Origin: Akkermansiaceae bacterium UBA2381
GTDB lineage: Bacteria; Verrucomicrobiota; Verrucomicrobiia; Verrucomicrobiales; DEV007
Direction of reading: 5' to 3'
Length of the DNA: 64,000 nt
NCBI GenBank assembly: GCA_002344215.1
Contig: DDSV01000024.1
Location: 73,474 to 137,473, forward strand
The notes beneath the pieces are model-generated. The model had not been told where the DNA came from. It saw only the letters and a program-made list of their open reading frames with translations, and searched no databases. Shown here piece after piece: positions 9,314 through 18,796 of this stretch (the first letter of the stretch is position 1; each line of letters opens with the position of its first letter). The position numbers and the translations under genes were made by a program.

Positions 9314-9480
9314 TGGGCAGGGGCACTTAAGGTAGACATAACGCCGATGAAGTCAGATCCGGGTTAGTTTTACCGCATCCACGGACAGGCCCGCAATCCT
9401 CAAGATACGCTGATTGAGACCTTAAAATCAATGCGAATCTACCCCAGGAGGGGCTGCTCTACAGCGAGTTAGTTAAAATT

Positions 9481-9515
9481 ACCAAATATTTAATCAAATT
9501 AATATTTTGGTTTTT
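9481..9515 (+). other. AT-rich hairpin with T-run upstream of the polymerase-like gene
   Basis: ACCAAATATT (9481-9490) can pair with AATATTTTGGT (9501-9511) with one bulged base, followed by a run of five T. It sits about 50 bases before the start at 9563 in an otherwise AT-rich stretch. It could be a leader attenuator or simply promoter-associated AT-rich DNA. Confidence 0.3.
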
Positions 9516-9562
9516 CTTAATATGCAGCATAATTCAAGTAGTTAGGGTTTCGGACTGTCTTG

Positions 9563-11743
9563 ATGGCTTCTCGTTGGAATATTGTTGTGATTGTGGCTTT
9601 TCTTGCGGGATTTCTCCTGATCGGGATGGTAGGCACATCCACCGCAATGACCTTCATCTGGCCTGCCTACGCGGTTCTTGGCATTGCCGGCGTGCTCTCT
9701 GTCGGACTTCTCTTTAAGGAACTCTCCTTCACCCTGCCGCGCTGGACCACCCTCATCACCTTTGTCCTGGCCGTCTACCTCCTCGTGAGAGCCTCGGAGT
9801 CCCCCGTTTCCTATTTTGCCAGAGATGACGCGGCCCTGATCATCATCGCGTTTCTCAGTTATTGCCTCTTTCAGTCGCTCTTCTCCACCGTAGAATGGCG
9901 GATCCGTCTGGTCTATGCCATTGCCGGGCTCATTCTCCTGAATCTGGGCTTCGCTTTCGTTCAGATGCTGATTAAACCGGGATTCTGGCTTGTCCCTGGA
10001 TACGAACGCACGATTACTGATCTGCCGGGAGGGCTCTTTAATCATCCCGACCACTTTACAGGATTCATTGGGGCTCTCGTCCCGGTTTGGTTGAGCCTGG
10101 CTCTCTTCGGGCGGATCAAAAAGCCACTCCGAATCGGTCTCGCAGCCTTGGCCCTTCTCTCCTCGTTCATGGTGGTCGCAACCGGCGGTGCCACCTCGCA
10201 ATTATCGCTCGTCTCCGGAGCGGCGGTATTTGCCTTTCTCGCCATCCTCATCGTTCGCCACCGGATCAATCGGCAGGTGAAGCGCCTCGCGGTTTGGCTG
10301 GTGGCCGCCTCATTTCTCCTTATCTCGGTCATTGCATTCTCCGCCTCTGTGCCGATCAGCCGCCAGATCGAGAGAACTCTGCTGACCGGAGGCGCTGATA
10401 CCAGCCTCCCCCTAATCTGGAAAGCAGGGTTTGAGCAGGCGAGCGAGGCACCGCTCCTGGGCACCGGAAGCCGAACCTCGTATATCTACGGCCGGCTCTT
10501 CCGGGATGAGGCGATGGGCAGTTCCGCCGTCGAATCGGAGTTTATCCACAACGAATACATTCAGATCCTTGCTGACTACGGGATCATTGGTCTTCTCATT
10601 CTGGCCATCGTGCTTGGCATGCACGCCTTCATCGGTCTCCGCTTTGTGAGAGCATATGCGGCATTCGGCTCCAAAATGGGCCCCATTCTTCCGAAATCGG
10701 ATCACCTCGCTCTCGTTATCGGAGCACTCGGAGTCATTGCCTCGTTCGCAACCCTTTCTCTCTTCGACTTTGTGATGCATCTGCCGGCCTTCGTGGTGGT
10801 TGCTTCGGTTTTTCTCGCGTTGCTCGCGGCTCCCGACCCGATGGCAGCGGCACTGACTTCATCCCCGTCGTCTCAGTTGATTCCCGGTGGGAGTCTCATG
10901 TTCATGAATCGCGCCGTTGTCTTCGGCTGCGGGATTGCGATGACAATTTTCGGTCTGGTGTTTTCGCAGAGCGAGTACCACTATGAAAGAGCAAGGCTTT
11001 CATTTGAGGCCGACCCGGCTGGCTTCAAGCACTTTCGCCACCTCCAGAAGGCACGCGGAATCGACCCCGGTAATCCCTTTATCTACACGCTCAGCGCCCA
11101 CGCCCAGGTCGCGGGTATCACTCCTGAAATGGCCGAACCGGCAAGAAAGCAGGCCCTCGAACAAGCCGATCTTTACTTCAACCGGGCCCGGGCAATCTAT
11201 CCTCAGGATGTCTTCGCCGCTGTCGGTCACGCTGCAGTTCTCGATGAACTCGGGAAAAAGGCGGCGGCAATGCAACGGATCCAGGACGCCCGGGAGCAGG
11301 CTCCCCACTACGGGAACGTCATTCTCGCCGAAGCGGAGCACTATCTACGAAACGGAAAAATCTCCCAAGCGGAACGCGCTTACGGGAAGGCTCTCGCCGC
11401 AGGTGCCTTTCGTGACGCAGGCGCGGCGGAGCGGGGCCTCCGAACCATCACCGAGTGGAAGTTGATCGCGGCACAGAACGGAATTGATTGGGAAAAAGAC
11501 TCCCTCGAAGAGGCTGCCGAGAACGAGGAAATTCTAGCCGATACCTCAAACTACCGCCGCATTCAGGAGGCAACCATCAAGGAACGCAACCTCGCGGCGG
11601 ATGCCTCTCCTGCTCCGGCACCGACAAACGAAACAGCTCCTCTGGGTGAACCGAAACCAGTGGATACAGGGAGTGCTCCACCCGCCCTTATTCCGCCTCC
11701 CCCGCTGACTCCGGATTCAGACGTCGCGGGACGAGAGAATTAA
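9563..11743 (+). CDS. O-antigen ligase/Wzy-like membrane protein with C-terminal TPR region
   Basis: 726 residues. About a dozen hydrophobic helices fill residues 1-460. The polymerase/ligase signature 'HNEYIQILADYGIIGLL' follows a large periplasmic loop, as in Wzy_C (O-antigen ligase) proteins that join glycan units in the periplasm. Residues about 480-620 form TPR-like helix pairs ('AEHYLRNGKISQAERAYGKALAAG'-type repeats), and the last 60 residues are rich in Pro and Ala. No glycosyltransferase or Wzx gene is nearby, so the substrate is unknown. The start is the ATG at 9563; a TTG just before it is also in frame. The 3' end overlaps the convergent hydrolase gene by 27 bases. Confidence 0.8.
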   Translation: MASRWNIVVIVAFLAGFLLIGMVGTSTAMTFIWPAYAVLGIAGVLSVGLLFKELSFTLPRWTTLITFVLAVYLLVRASESPVSYFARDDAALIIIAFLSYCLFQSLFSTVEWRIRLVYAIAGLILLNLGFAFVQMLIKPGFWLVPGYERTITDLPGGLFNHPDHFTGFIGALVPVWLSLALFGRIKKPLRIGLAALALLSSFMVVATGGATSQLSLVSGAAVFAFLAILIVRHRINRQVKRLAVWLVAASFLLISVIAFSASVPISRQIERTLLTGGADTSLPLIWKAGFEQASEAPLLGTGSRTSYIYGRLFRDEAMGSSAVESEFIHNEYIQILADYGIIGLLILAIVLGMHAFIGLRFVRAYAAFGSKMGPILPKSDHLALVIGALGVIASFATLSLFDFVMHLPAFVVVASVFLALLAAPDPMAAALTSSPSSQLIPGGSLMFMNRAVVFGCGIAMTIFGLVFSQSEYHYERARLSFEADPAGFKHFRHLQKARGIDPGNPFIYTLSAHAQVAGITPEMAEPARKQALEQADLYFNRARAIYPQDVFAAVGHAAVLDELGKKAAAMQRIQDAREQAPHYGNVILAEAEHYLRNGKISQAERAYGKALAAGAFRDAGAAERGLRTITEWKLIAAQNGIDWEKDSLEEAAENEEILADTSNYRRIQEATIKERNLAADASPAPAPTNETAPLGEPKPVDTGSAPPALIPPPPLTPDSDVAGREN

Positions 11744-12700
11744 CTGCTGTCCCTCCCGGGGGGAAATCACCCTCTTGTCGAGGTGGTTCAAGGAAACGGC
11801 CTCGTGCAGGCGTTTGAGCGGTTCGGCCCGATGCTCGTTGCTGATCGGGAAGGTGGCATGGTGCATCGGAATCATGCGATGGGCCTTGAGATCAAAAAAG
11901 GCCTGCACCGCCTCCTCCGGATTCATGTGAACTTCGCGACCGCTCGGGCAGTCATAAGCGCCGATCGGAAGCAGGGCGGTATGAATGTCGTGGCGTTCCC
12001 CGATCTCCGAAAATCCATCAAAATAGGCGGAGTCCCCCGAATGATAGACGGTGTGTTCCGGGAGTTTGATGACAAAGCCGCCGAAACCCTTGTGGGTGTC
12101 GTGAATGTAGCGAGCCCCCCAGTGATGGGCCGGGGTAAAGTGAATCTCGGCATCGCGGAACCTGAGGCAGTCCCAGTCTGACATCTCCTCGACGCGATCC
12201 AGATTGAGCTTGCGAAGGACCTGGGAAACCCCCCTTGGCACGATCACCGTCTGAGAACCATCCACAATGCGCTTCAGCGTCATTCGGCAAAGGTGATCAA
12301 AGTGGGCATGGGTAATAAGAACCAGATCAATTTTCGGCAGGTGCTCGATGTCGATGCCGGGGTCCCGGTGGCGCTTCAGCGGTCCGACCCACTTCGCCCA
12401 GACAGGATCGATGAGGATGTTGAAATTTTGCGTTCTCACCAGAAAGCTCGCATGCCCGATCCAGACGACTTCGACCTCGTGCGGAGCGAGAGGGAGAAAC
12501 TCCGGAGCCGTCTCGCTGCCGGTCGATTCTCTTTTCCTGACGAGGGCGGGGAGGAGGCTGCCGCTCAGGTAGCGGTAATTACGCATCGCCCAGCCCCTTT
12601 GCGGCATTAGTCCAACCCGGCGCCCATCGGTAAGAAAGCGGGATTTTGAGGGCAAAATCGGGCTTTTTGAAGGCAGGGAATCAGAATCGGGGTCTGGCAT
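11717..12700 (-). CDS. Metallo-beta-lactamase-fold hydrolase (UlaG/NAPE-PLD-like)
   Basis: 327 residues. The metal-binding motif 'THAHFDHL' (HxHxDH), a second His-rich segment 'HHWGARY', the 'HSGDSAYFDGF' strand and a late 'PMHHATF' place it in the L-ascorbate-6-phosphate lactonase/N-acyl-phosphatidylethanolamine phospholipase D-like branch, which carries two zinc or similar ions. The substrate cannot be read from the sequence. I start at ATG 12700: a longer frame up to 12862 would overlap the 3' end of the amidase gene and adds a low-complexity Arg-rich segment unlike the family. Confidence 0.85.
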   Translation of the reverse strand: MPDPDSDSLPSKSPILPSKSRFLTDGRRVGLMPQRGWAMRNYRYLSGSLLPALVRKRESTGSETAPEFLPLAPHEVEVVWIGHASFLVRTQNFNILIDPVWAKWVGPLKRHRDPGIDIEHLPKIDLVLITHAHFDHLCRMTLKRIVDGSQTVIVPRGVSQVLRKLNLDRVEEMSDWDCLRFRDAEIHFTPAHHWGARYIHDTHKGFGGFVIKLPEHTVYHSGDSAYFDGFSEIGERHDIHTALLPIGAYDCPSGREVHMNPEEAVQAFFDLKAHRMIPMHHATFPISNEHRAEPLKRLHEAVSLNHLDKRVISPREGQQLILSSRDV

Positions 12701-12800
12701 GGGCGGGAGACACTTTCGGAGTTCAGAATCTACGCAGACACTCTCCTTCGGGCAATAGGAGACTGGGGAAAATCGCGTAAGCCTGTTTTCTCTTCCGCTT

Positions 12801-14411
12801 CTACTCGGAAGCAATTTCCGGACCGGCGCGATAATGAGTCGCCTGCTCAAAGGCATAGGCATAGGCCAGCAATTTCGCCTCCTCGCCCGGTTTACCGATC
12901 AAGGTGATCCCGTTCGGAGCACCGTCCCCGTTCAATCCCAGGGGCACGGTAATCGCCGGATATCCCCCTGACGCGTAAAGATCGGAGTGGGTGTTGGCGA
13001 GACTGATGAGGACGTCGACCTTGTTTTCGGAGAAGACCCGGGCAAGAAGGGCGGCTGCCCCCTCTCGAACGCTGAGAGCGGCCTCCTCGTAAAGCGGGGC
13101 GAATTCTCCCTCCCTGAGTCCCGTGGTTTCACCAATCGCGGAAAGGACCCGAACCCCCAGGTCGATCATATTCTGCCCCCGGGGAATACGCCTCCCTGCC
13201 TCGGCAAGATTGTAGGCCTGCAGTTCGGACAAGGTCCTGACCGGAGCACCCGCCTTGACAAGATAGCCGACCGTGTCCTCAGAGAGTCCGAGAAAGATCA
13301 CGGGCAGCAGCTCCGGTTTCTCATCGAAAGTCTCGTCAAGGTCGAGCCGCACCGCCCCGGCGAGGCCGAGCCCCTCACCGATGCGTGCGAGCCAAAATTC
13401 AGTGGCTCCGGAATCGTCCCGGGCAAGAATCCCCGCTCGCAGAACCCCGACAGCGACTCCATTGAGCGCCCCGGCCTCCAATCCCGCCGCATAATCTTTC
13501 CCCTCTTCGCTAATCACCGTGAGGAGAAGGGCTGCATCTTTCACCGAGCGTGCCACCGGACCTGCGGAATCCTGAAAGCGGATCAGGGGCACGACCCCCT
13601 CGCCGCTGACAAGCCCGAAGCCGGGTTTCATCGCGACGACCCCATTGCTCGAGGCCGGCGAAATGAGCGATCCCGAGGTCTCTGTTCCCACGCTAACCAT
13701 CGTCAGGAGAGCACTCGTCGCGATGGCGGACCCGCTGCTGGAACCGGAGACCGGCAGACCGCTCCTATACGGATTCACTCCCATCCCGCTGATCGCATTG
13801 TAACCGGGAGGCTCGGTGGTGAGGGAACCGGCGAGTTCGGACAAACTTGCCTTTCCCAGGATCACCGCACCCGCCTCCCGCAGCTTTCTTACCACCATGG
13901 CATCTGCGGCTGGTGAATGATCGAGAAGAATCTCCGCCCCCACTGTGGTATGCATCGGGGCGACCGTCGCGATGTTGTCCTTCACACTCACCGGAATGCC
14001 GTGAAGCGAGCCTGAAATCTGCCCTTCTTCCCGCCTCCGATCAGCCTCACGGGCCTCGTCGAGCGCATGGGGGTTCAGCTCAAGATAGCTCCGCAAATAT
14101 TCGTCATGGCGACGGATGCGATCAAGGAGACAAAGGGTCAGTTCCACCGAATTCAGCTCCCCTGCGGCCATCTTTTCCTGAATCTCCGGCAGCTCAGCGT
14201 CGCGGATAAGAATCGTGATTTCCGCCAGACGCCCGGGGTCGATCTCGGCAAGATCGTCTTCGAAGGGCGAAAAATCGAGGTCCCGCAGGCGGGCCTGATC
14301 ACTCCCGACATCCTCCCTGCCCGCCCGCTTGCATGCGGTCTGCGGTCCGGACAGAACGACGACTGCGGAAAAAATCACCGCCTTCAGGAAACACAACTTA
14401 TCGCTCTTCAT
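12801..14411 (-). CDS. Amidase-signature family protein, probably exported
   Basis: 536 residues. The amidase signature is intact: Lys144 in 'IPVSVKDNI', the 'GSSSGSAIATSA' loop and the nucleophile Ser248 in 'GTETSGSLISP' form the Ser-cisSer-Lys triad that hydrolyses amide bonds. The N-terminus is hydrophobic and ends in 'PQTACK', an atypical lipobox or a signal peptide, so the enzyme is probably periplasmic or membrane-anchored. This argues against the GatA role, where the enzyme is cytoplasmic and accompanied by gatB and gatC, neither of which is present. The start is ATG 14411; a longer frame to 14459 lacks the signal-peptide pattern. Confidence 0.85.
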   Translation of the reverse strand: MKSDKLCFLKAVIFSAVVVLSGPQTACKRAGREDVGSDQARLRDLDFSPFEDDLAEIDPGRLAEITILIRDAELPEIQEKMAAGELNSVELTLCLLDRIRRHDEYLRSYLELNPHALDEAREADRRREEGQISGSLHGIPVSVKDNIATVAPMHTTVGAEILLDHSPAADAMVVRKLREAGAVILGKASLSELAGSLTTEPPGYNAISGMGVNPYRSGLPVSGSSSGSAIATSALLTMVSVGTETSGSLISPASSNGVVAMKPGFGLVSGEGVVPLIRFQDSAGPVARSVKDAALLLTVISEEGKDYAAGLEAGALNGVAVGVLRAGILARDDSGATEFWLARIGEGLGLAGAVRLDLDETFDEKPELLPVIFLGLSEDTVGYLVKAGAPVRTLSELQAYNLAEAGRRIPRGQNMIDLGVRVLSAIGETTGLREGEFAPLYEEAALSVREGAAALLARVFSENKVDVLISLANTHSDLYASGGYPAITVPLGLNGDGAPNGITLIGKPGEEAKLLAYAYAFEQATHYRAGPEIASE

Positions 14412-14516
14412 GACTATTCCCTGCAAGAATACGACGCGGGCACTCAATTGCCACGACAAGGAAAAGAGCTTTTCCCCTCTCCAATTCGTGGTTTGGTGCG
14501 ACCACCCCTGCAGATT

Positions 14517-15497
14517 ATGGAACTTGATGAAATTGAATGGCGCACCCGGGAGGCAATCCCCTCGTGGAATGAGAGTTCATTGTCCCTTTCCATCATCGAA
14601 AAGGGCGGATCGGGCCGTCTTTTTGTCCGGGTTGTTGAGACGACTTCGGGAGCAAGTCTCATCGCGATGCAGTACAATCTGGATCGCGCCGACAACCCCC
14701 GCTTCGCCTCAATCACTGATTTTCTAAATGCCCACGACGTCCCGTCACCCCGCATTCTCGCGCGCCGCCTCGATCTCAATCTCCTCTGGGTCGAGGACCT
14801 CGGCTCCCTCGATCTCGGCAACCTGGCTGAAGACGACTGGGACTCCTCCCGCCTCCCCGCCTATCAATCCGCCCTGAGGGCGGTCTTTCCGCTGCATCGC
14901 ATCTCCGAAAGTGCCGCGCCCGACGATCTTCCCGAACTGGAGAAACCCTTCGACGCGGCCCTCTACGAATGGGAGCAGAACTATTTTCTGACCCAGTATG
15001 TTGAGCGATTCCTCTCAGCGGAACTTGCACAGAAACTCCGTGAGGACTCTTCGATGGCCTCTCTGCGCTCGGATCTCGCCGCGTTTCCCAGGGCACTTGT
15101 TCATCGCGACTTTCAGAGCACCAACGTCATGCTTTTCAGGGGAGGCAGTTTTCTGATCGACTACCAGGGCCTGCGCTGGGGCCTGCCCGAGTACGATCTT
15201 GCCTCGATGATCTATGATCCCTACAGCGAATTCACCCCGGAGCAGACCGAGGATCTCATCGCCTTCTATTACTCTCTGAAACAGGAGGCCGGAGACACTG
15301 AATCCCGCGCCGCCTTCGAAAAGCGTCTCACCCAGTGCGCCATGCAACGGCTCATGCAGGCACTCGGAGCTTATGGCTTTCTCAGCGAGGTGAAGGGCAA
15401 AACAGAGTTCCTCGCCCACATTCCGACCGCCAAAAGGAGGCTGGTGGAGCTGGCGGGGAAGGAAGGTGGCGTGATCGGGTTGGACCGACTGAACTGA
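14517..15497 (+). CDS. Aminoglycoside-phosphotransferase-fold kinase, AmgK-like sugar kinase
   Basis: 326 residues. Catalytic loop 'LVHRDFQSTNVML' (Asp198) and metal-binding 'LIDYQG' (Asp215) followed by 'GLPEYDLASMIYDPY' match AmgK, the anomeric N-acetylmuramate/N-acetylglucosamine kinase of cell-wall recycling. AmgK usually pairs with the uridylyltransferase MurU; none is adjacent here, so the substrate remains inferred. A start at ATG 14517 begins the recognised domain. Upstream frame back to 14067 is antisense to the amidase gene and was left out. It diverges from the amidase across about 105 bases and converges with the sulfatase. Confidence 0.8.
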   Translation: MELDEIEWRTREAIPSWNESSLSLSIIEKGGSGRLFVRVVETTSGASLIAMQYNLDRADNPRFASITDFLNAHDVPSPRILARRLDLNLLWVEDLGSLDLGNLAEDDWDSSRLPAYQSALRAVFPLHRISESAAPDDLPELEKPFDAALYEWEQNYFLTQYVERFLSAELAQKLREDSSMASLRSDLAAFPRALVHRDFQSTNVMLFRGGSFLIDYQGLRWGLPEYDLASMIYDPYSEFTPEQTEDLIAFYYSLKQEAGDTESRAAFEKRLTQCAMQRLMQALGAYGFLSEVKGKTEFLAHIPTAKRRLVELAGKEGGVIGLDRLN

Positions 15498-15535
15498 TCC
15501 GAAAATTCTTTTTCAATCTCCCCGGGCTTTTCACC

Positions 15536-16984
15536 TCAAAGGCTTGACGGATCAAATGGAGTCGTCGGTGGAAGACCGCGGGCCTTCGCCTTGAGAAGGG
15601 GGCGCAATTGCCCCATTATCTGAAGAATCTCAGGCGTGGGATCGATCGCCAGATTCTCGAACTCCATCGGGTCGGCGGCGTGATCGTAGAGTTCGACACC
15701 GGCCTCACCTTCGTTCCACTCCGTATAACGCCAGCGTTCCGTGCGCAGACTGCGTCCCATCACCGGGTCGGGGAGGCGTTCGTCAGCAGGACGCAGGATC
15801 TGGGTGACGGCGGCTCCTTCCCACCCGCTAAGCGGATCGTGGAGCAGGGGCACGAGACTGCGTCCATCGAGTCCCGCCGGGGTCGGGAGACCGGCCGCCC
15901 CGGCGAGGGTCGGATAAAGGTCCACAAACTCGACAACCCGACGACAGGGCTGACCATTCCCGCGCGCCCCGGGCCAGCGGATGAGGAGCGGAGCCCCCGC
16001 CGACTCTTCGAAGAGGGTGCGCTTTTGCCAGACACCACCGTGTTCGCCGAGGTGGAATCCGTTGTCGCTCCAAAAGACCACGAGTGTGTTTTCGGAGAGC
16101 CCGAGTTCGTCGAGGGCCGCGAGGAGACGTCCGACCTGGGCGTCGACGAAGGAAACGCTGGCGTAGTAAGCCTGCCTCGCCTCAAGCAGCACCTTCTCAT
16201 CGAGGCCGTAGTGCGCTACGGGATTGTTGTGAGCAAAGGCAGCGGCGGGAATGTCGTCGCGATCATCGGCCGGCGCATAAGGGAGTCGCATCGACTCGAT
16301 CGGATACAGGTCGAAGTAGCGTTTCGGTGCCACGAAAGGGGTGTGGGGACGGAAGAATCCCACACCGAGGAAAAAGGGCTGATCCCGATTCTCGCGCATC
16401 AGGCGGATCGCCTCACTTGCGATCATGCCGTCGGTTTGTTCCTCGTCGGTGCCTTCGGCGGCAAGCCAACTGAGGGCGGCACTGATCTTGCGATGAGGCT
16501 CGGCATTGAAAACGAGTGCCTCGTCGGTCTTGTCGCGACCTTTCGGATTCACGGTGAGCTTCCACGACGGCGCATCATCGAGGCCCTCAGTCCCGATTCC
16601 GGCGGGCACGTCGTAATGGTAAATCTTTCCGACACGTGCCGTGAAATAGCCCGCCGCCGCGAAATGCTGAGGCAGAGTAACGGCGTCGGGGAGTGTCTCC
16701 CGGAAATGGCGCTCAAGGTCGTAGACCCCGGTCCGGTCGGGACGAAGACCTGTCATCAGGCTGGCACGGGCCGGATTGCAAAGCGGGATCTGGTGATAGG
16801 CCCGCTCAAAGCATACCCCCGTAGCGGCGAGCCGGTCGAGATTCGGCGTCTGTGCGATCGGATCGCCATAACAGCCCAGGGTGCTCGCCAGATCGTCGGC
16901 GGCAATGAAGAGAATATTGGGACGCTCCGCCACCGCGGATTTTAGGAATGCCAGGGTAAAGAGCGGCAGGAGGAGGAAACGCAT
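15536..16984 (-). CDS. Secreted sulfatase, iduronate-2-sulfatase-like
   Basis: 482 residues with a signal peptide ending near 'KSAVAERP'. The sulfatase signature CxPxR is present (Cys69 in 'LCNPARASLMTG'), the cysteine that is converted to formylglycine by an anaerobic or aerobic maturase. The early 'NILFIAADDL' with its Asp pair and the later 'WSDNGFHLGEHG' are metal- and substrate-site elements. The overall pattern ('GYFTARVGKIYH', 'FFLGVGFFRPHTPF') fits iduronate-2-sulfatase-like members of family S1, which desulfate glycosaminoglycan or algal polysaccharides. No maturase is in the window. Start chosen at ATG 16984, directly before the signal peptide. Confidence 0.9.
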   Translation of the reverse strand: MRFLLLPLFTLAFLKSAVAERPNILFIAADDLASTLGCYGDPIAQTPNLDRLAATGVCFERAYHQIPLCNPARASLMTGLRPDRTGVYDLERHFRETLPDAVTLPQHFAAAGYFTARVGKIYHYDVPAGIGTEGLDDAPSWKLTVNPKGRDKTDEALVFNAEPHRKISAALSWLAAEGTDEEQTDGMIASEAIRLMRENRDQPFFLGVGFFRPHTPFVAPKRYFDLYPIESMRLPYAPADDRDDIPAAAFAHNNPVAHYGLDEKVLLEARQAYYASVSFVDAQVGRLLAALDELGLSENTLVVFWSDNGFHLGEHGGVWQKRTLFEESAGAPLLIRWPGARGNGQPCRRVVEFVDLYPTLAGAAGLPTPAGLDGRSLVPLLHDPLSGWEGAAVTQILRPADERLPDPVMGRSLRTERWRYTEWNEGEAGVELYDHAADPMEFENLAIDPTPEILQIMGQLRPLLKAKARGLPPTTPFDPSSL

Positions 16985-17110
16985 CGGGAAATCAGGGTAG
17001 GAGGCGAGTATTAATATTCTTCCCCGGCGAAGCAAGGTTTTCCGGGCACCCTCCAAAGAAGGCGAGCGAGTGCCCACAGGCGCATCGCCTCATTCTTTCT
17101 ACCGAGAGTG

Positions 17111-18235
17111 TCAGGAACGAAACGAGTGAGGAACGAAGCGGCTCCCGTTTGCAGTTACCCTCCCCTGATCCTCCCTGATCCCAATTCCGCCGGGTTCGCC
17201 ACCGACGACCCACGAGCCGATCACGGGGTGGTTCCCGGCGAATGAAACTTCGGGATGGAGATCCTGGTAAACCATGGGCTGATCGCCCCACGGCCCCTCG
17301 GTTGCCTGAATGACATTGCCCCGTTCGACAAGTTTGACGTTCGAACCTTCGCGCCCGAAAAAGGGCTTCGCGGCATACGAACCCCCGAGCATCATCGGAT
17401 GGAAATCCGCCTTCAGCAGGTTTGGATGCCCCTCAAAAGTCTCCCACATGAGGACCAGAAACGCCTTGTTGCTCCAGAGCATTTTCCAAACAGGCTCCAC
17501 GAACCGGTCACAACGGCCCGGAAGGTGCTGCGAGAATGATTCAGTCCACATCCATTCCCAGGGGTAGAGCTTAAAAAGTCGGGAGAACGTTCTGTCCTCG
17601 TCATCAACGAAACATTGTGCCGCATCTTTCCAACCAAGATCTTCAATCGCAAAATCAAAGGTAGTCTTCCCCGATTGCCGACAGGTATCCATGAGATAGA
17701 TAACAGTCCGCCAATCCTCCTCGGCCTCCCGCTGCGCACAAAAGTGGAACGTGTCAGATTCCCATGCCGGCCAGGACGCCAGAAGCAGTTCATGAATCGA
17801 ATTGAACTGATCGTCGTTTGGACAAACCTCCTCTTTCCACTGCCACTGGACAACCGAAGCTTCGAGCAGCCCCGTCGGCGTGTCGGCGTTGTATTCCAAC
17901 ATTTTCGGGTCGGACGTACCGTCCCAGATCAAATCGAAGCGTCCATAGAGTGATAAATCATCGCGCTCCCAGGAATCGACAATCTCCTTCCATGCCGCCT
18001 CGGTTATCCCCATTCGACTCCGCCAGTTCTCCCGAATGGCCCGCTCTGCGGCGGTCACCGACATCGCCTGAAGGTCCCGGGTAACCTTTTCGAGTTGGGC
18101 TATTTGGCTGGAAACAAACTGATAGCTCGCCGTCTCATCCCAGTAGATATCCCCGTCGATCGTATGATAGCTCAGGCCGAGGTTCTCAACACGCTCCCGC
18201 CAATCAGTCCTGGGCTGCTGAATGACGCGCTTCAC
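17111..18235 (-). CDS. Glutathionylspermidine-synthase-like ATP-grasp ligase (YgiC/YjfC family)
   Basis: 374 residues matching the synthetase domain of the GSP_synth family: 'GRFDLIWDGTSDPKMLEYNADTPTG'-type metal/ATP segment (about 97-122), 'EPVWKMLWSNKA' and the 'AKPFFGREGSNVKLVE' ATP-grasp lysine/glycine loop. It lacks the amidase half of E. coli Gss. YgiC/YjfC proteins are predicted to ligate an amine or peptide to a target, but the real substrates are not known. It starts with GTG at 18235 inside a GTGA overlap with the upstream lipoprotein gene, which implies translational coupling. DUF350 and lipoprotein genes precede it, as in E. coli yjfL-yjfM-yjfC. Confidence 0.85.
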   Translation of the reverse strand: MKRVIQQPRTDWRERVENLGLSYHTIDGDIYWDETASYQFVSSQIAQLEKVTRDLQAMSVTAAERAIRENWRSRMGITEAAWKEIVDSWERDDLSLYGRFDLIWDGTSDPKMLEYNADTPTGLLEASVVQWQWKEEVCPNDDQFNSIHELLLASWPAWESDTFHFCAQREAEEDWRTVIYLMDTCRQSGKTTFDFAIEDLGWKDAAQCFVDDEDRTFSRLFKLYPWEWMWTESFSQHLPGRCDRFVEPVWKMLWSNKAFLVLMWETFEGHPNLLKADFHPMMLGGSYAAKPFFGREGSNVKLVERGNVIQATEGPWGDQPMVYQDLHPEVSFAGNHPVIGSWVVGGEPGGIGIREDQGRVTANGSRFVPHSFRS

Positions 18236-18780
18236 GTGCCGGAAAAGAATGAACTTCGCCGACCTGTGCTTCCGAATCCACCGCGGCTGCTCAAGTTTGA
18301 ACGAACCGACTCCGCACTAGTTGATGGAATTCCGATGTGGTTTGGAGCTCCCGCAGTCGGAGTCGAATCCGCTACATCGGAACTTTCTCCGCTAGTTGGC
18401 GCAACGGGCAGCCGGTTCCGGTCAGTCGCCCCGTTATAACCCGGATAATAAGTCCGTCTCGTTATATTTGATCGATACCAGTTCCCACAACGATAGTAGC
18501 CCCACCGGGTGTCGTAGTGTCCATAGGGGAGAGGATACCACGCGTTGCATGATTGATGAAAATACCCCAGACGAGGGTCGTAGGCATTGAGGGGCGGATT
18601 AGTCAACGCTCCGACCTGATCCGGAGAATATACGGGCAGGGACGAGCGCATCTCCTGAGGAAGATCCGTGGGCGGGATGATATCCGATTGATGCGGACCG
18701 AACGACGAGCCACGCCGACACCCAGTGAGCGCCAAACTAATTCCGGCAAGGGTAAGAGTGATGAGCTTTCCTGATTTCAT
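18232..18780 (-). CDS. Lipoprotein of the DUF350/GSP-synthase module (YjfM/YgiB position)
   Basis: 182 residues. The signal peptide ends in the lipobox 'LTGC', predicting lipid attachment at the Cys. The mature part is rich in Tyr, Gly, Ser and Pro ('NAWYPLPYGHYDTRWGYY') and ends in a Ser/Gly-rich tail; no enzyme fold is evident. It occupies the same place as the DUF1190 lipoproteins (YjfM, YgiB) that lie before YjfC/YgiC in Enterobacteria, although I cannot show homology from the sequence alone. Start ATG 18780 gives the normal lipoprotein signal; the stop overlaps the GTG of the ligase gene. Confidence 0.75.
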   Translation of the reverse strand: MKSGKLITLTLAGISLALTGCRRGSSFGPHQSDIIPPTDLPQEMRSSLPVYSPDQVGALTNPPLNAYDPRLGYFHQSCNAWYPLPYGHYDTRWGYYRCGNWYRSNITRRTYYPGYNGATDRNRLPVAPTSGESSDVADSTPTAGAPNHIGIPSTSAESVRSNLSSRGGFGSTGRRSSFFSGT

Positions 18781-18796
18781 CGCAGAAGGCGGTGGA

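Noticed and set aside
12701..12862. N-terminal extension of the metallo-beta-lactamase-fold gene
   Set aside because: It overlaps the amidase 3' end and has no family match; ATG 12700 is preferred.
12987..13916. Plus-strand ORF of 309 residues across the amidase gene
   Set aside because: Antisense shadow; the amidase triad lies on the other strand.
14067..14516. N-terminal extension of the AmgK-like gene
   Set aside because: It reads antisense to the amidase and adds no kinase motif.
15608..16945. Plus-strand ORF of 445 residues across the sulfatase gene
   Set aside because: It is antisense to a clear sulfatase with signal peptide and CxPxR motif; the predicted protein has no domain and an Arg/Gly-biased composition.
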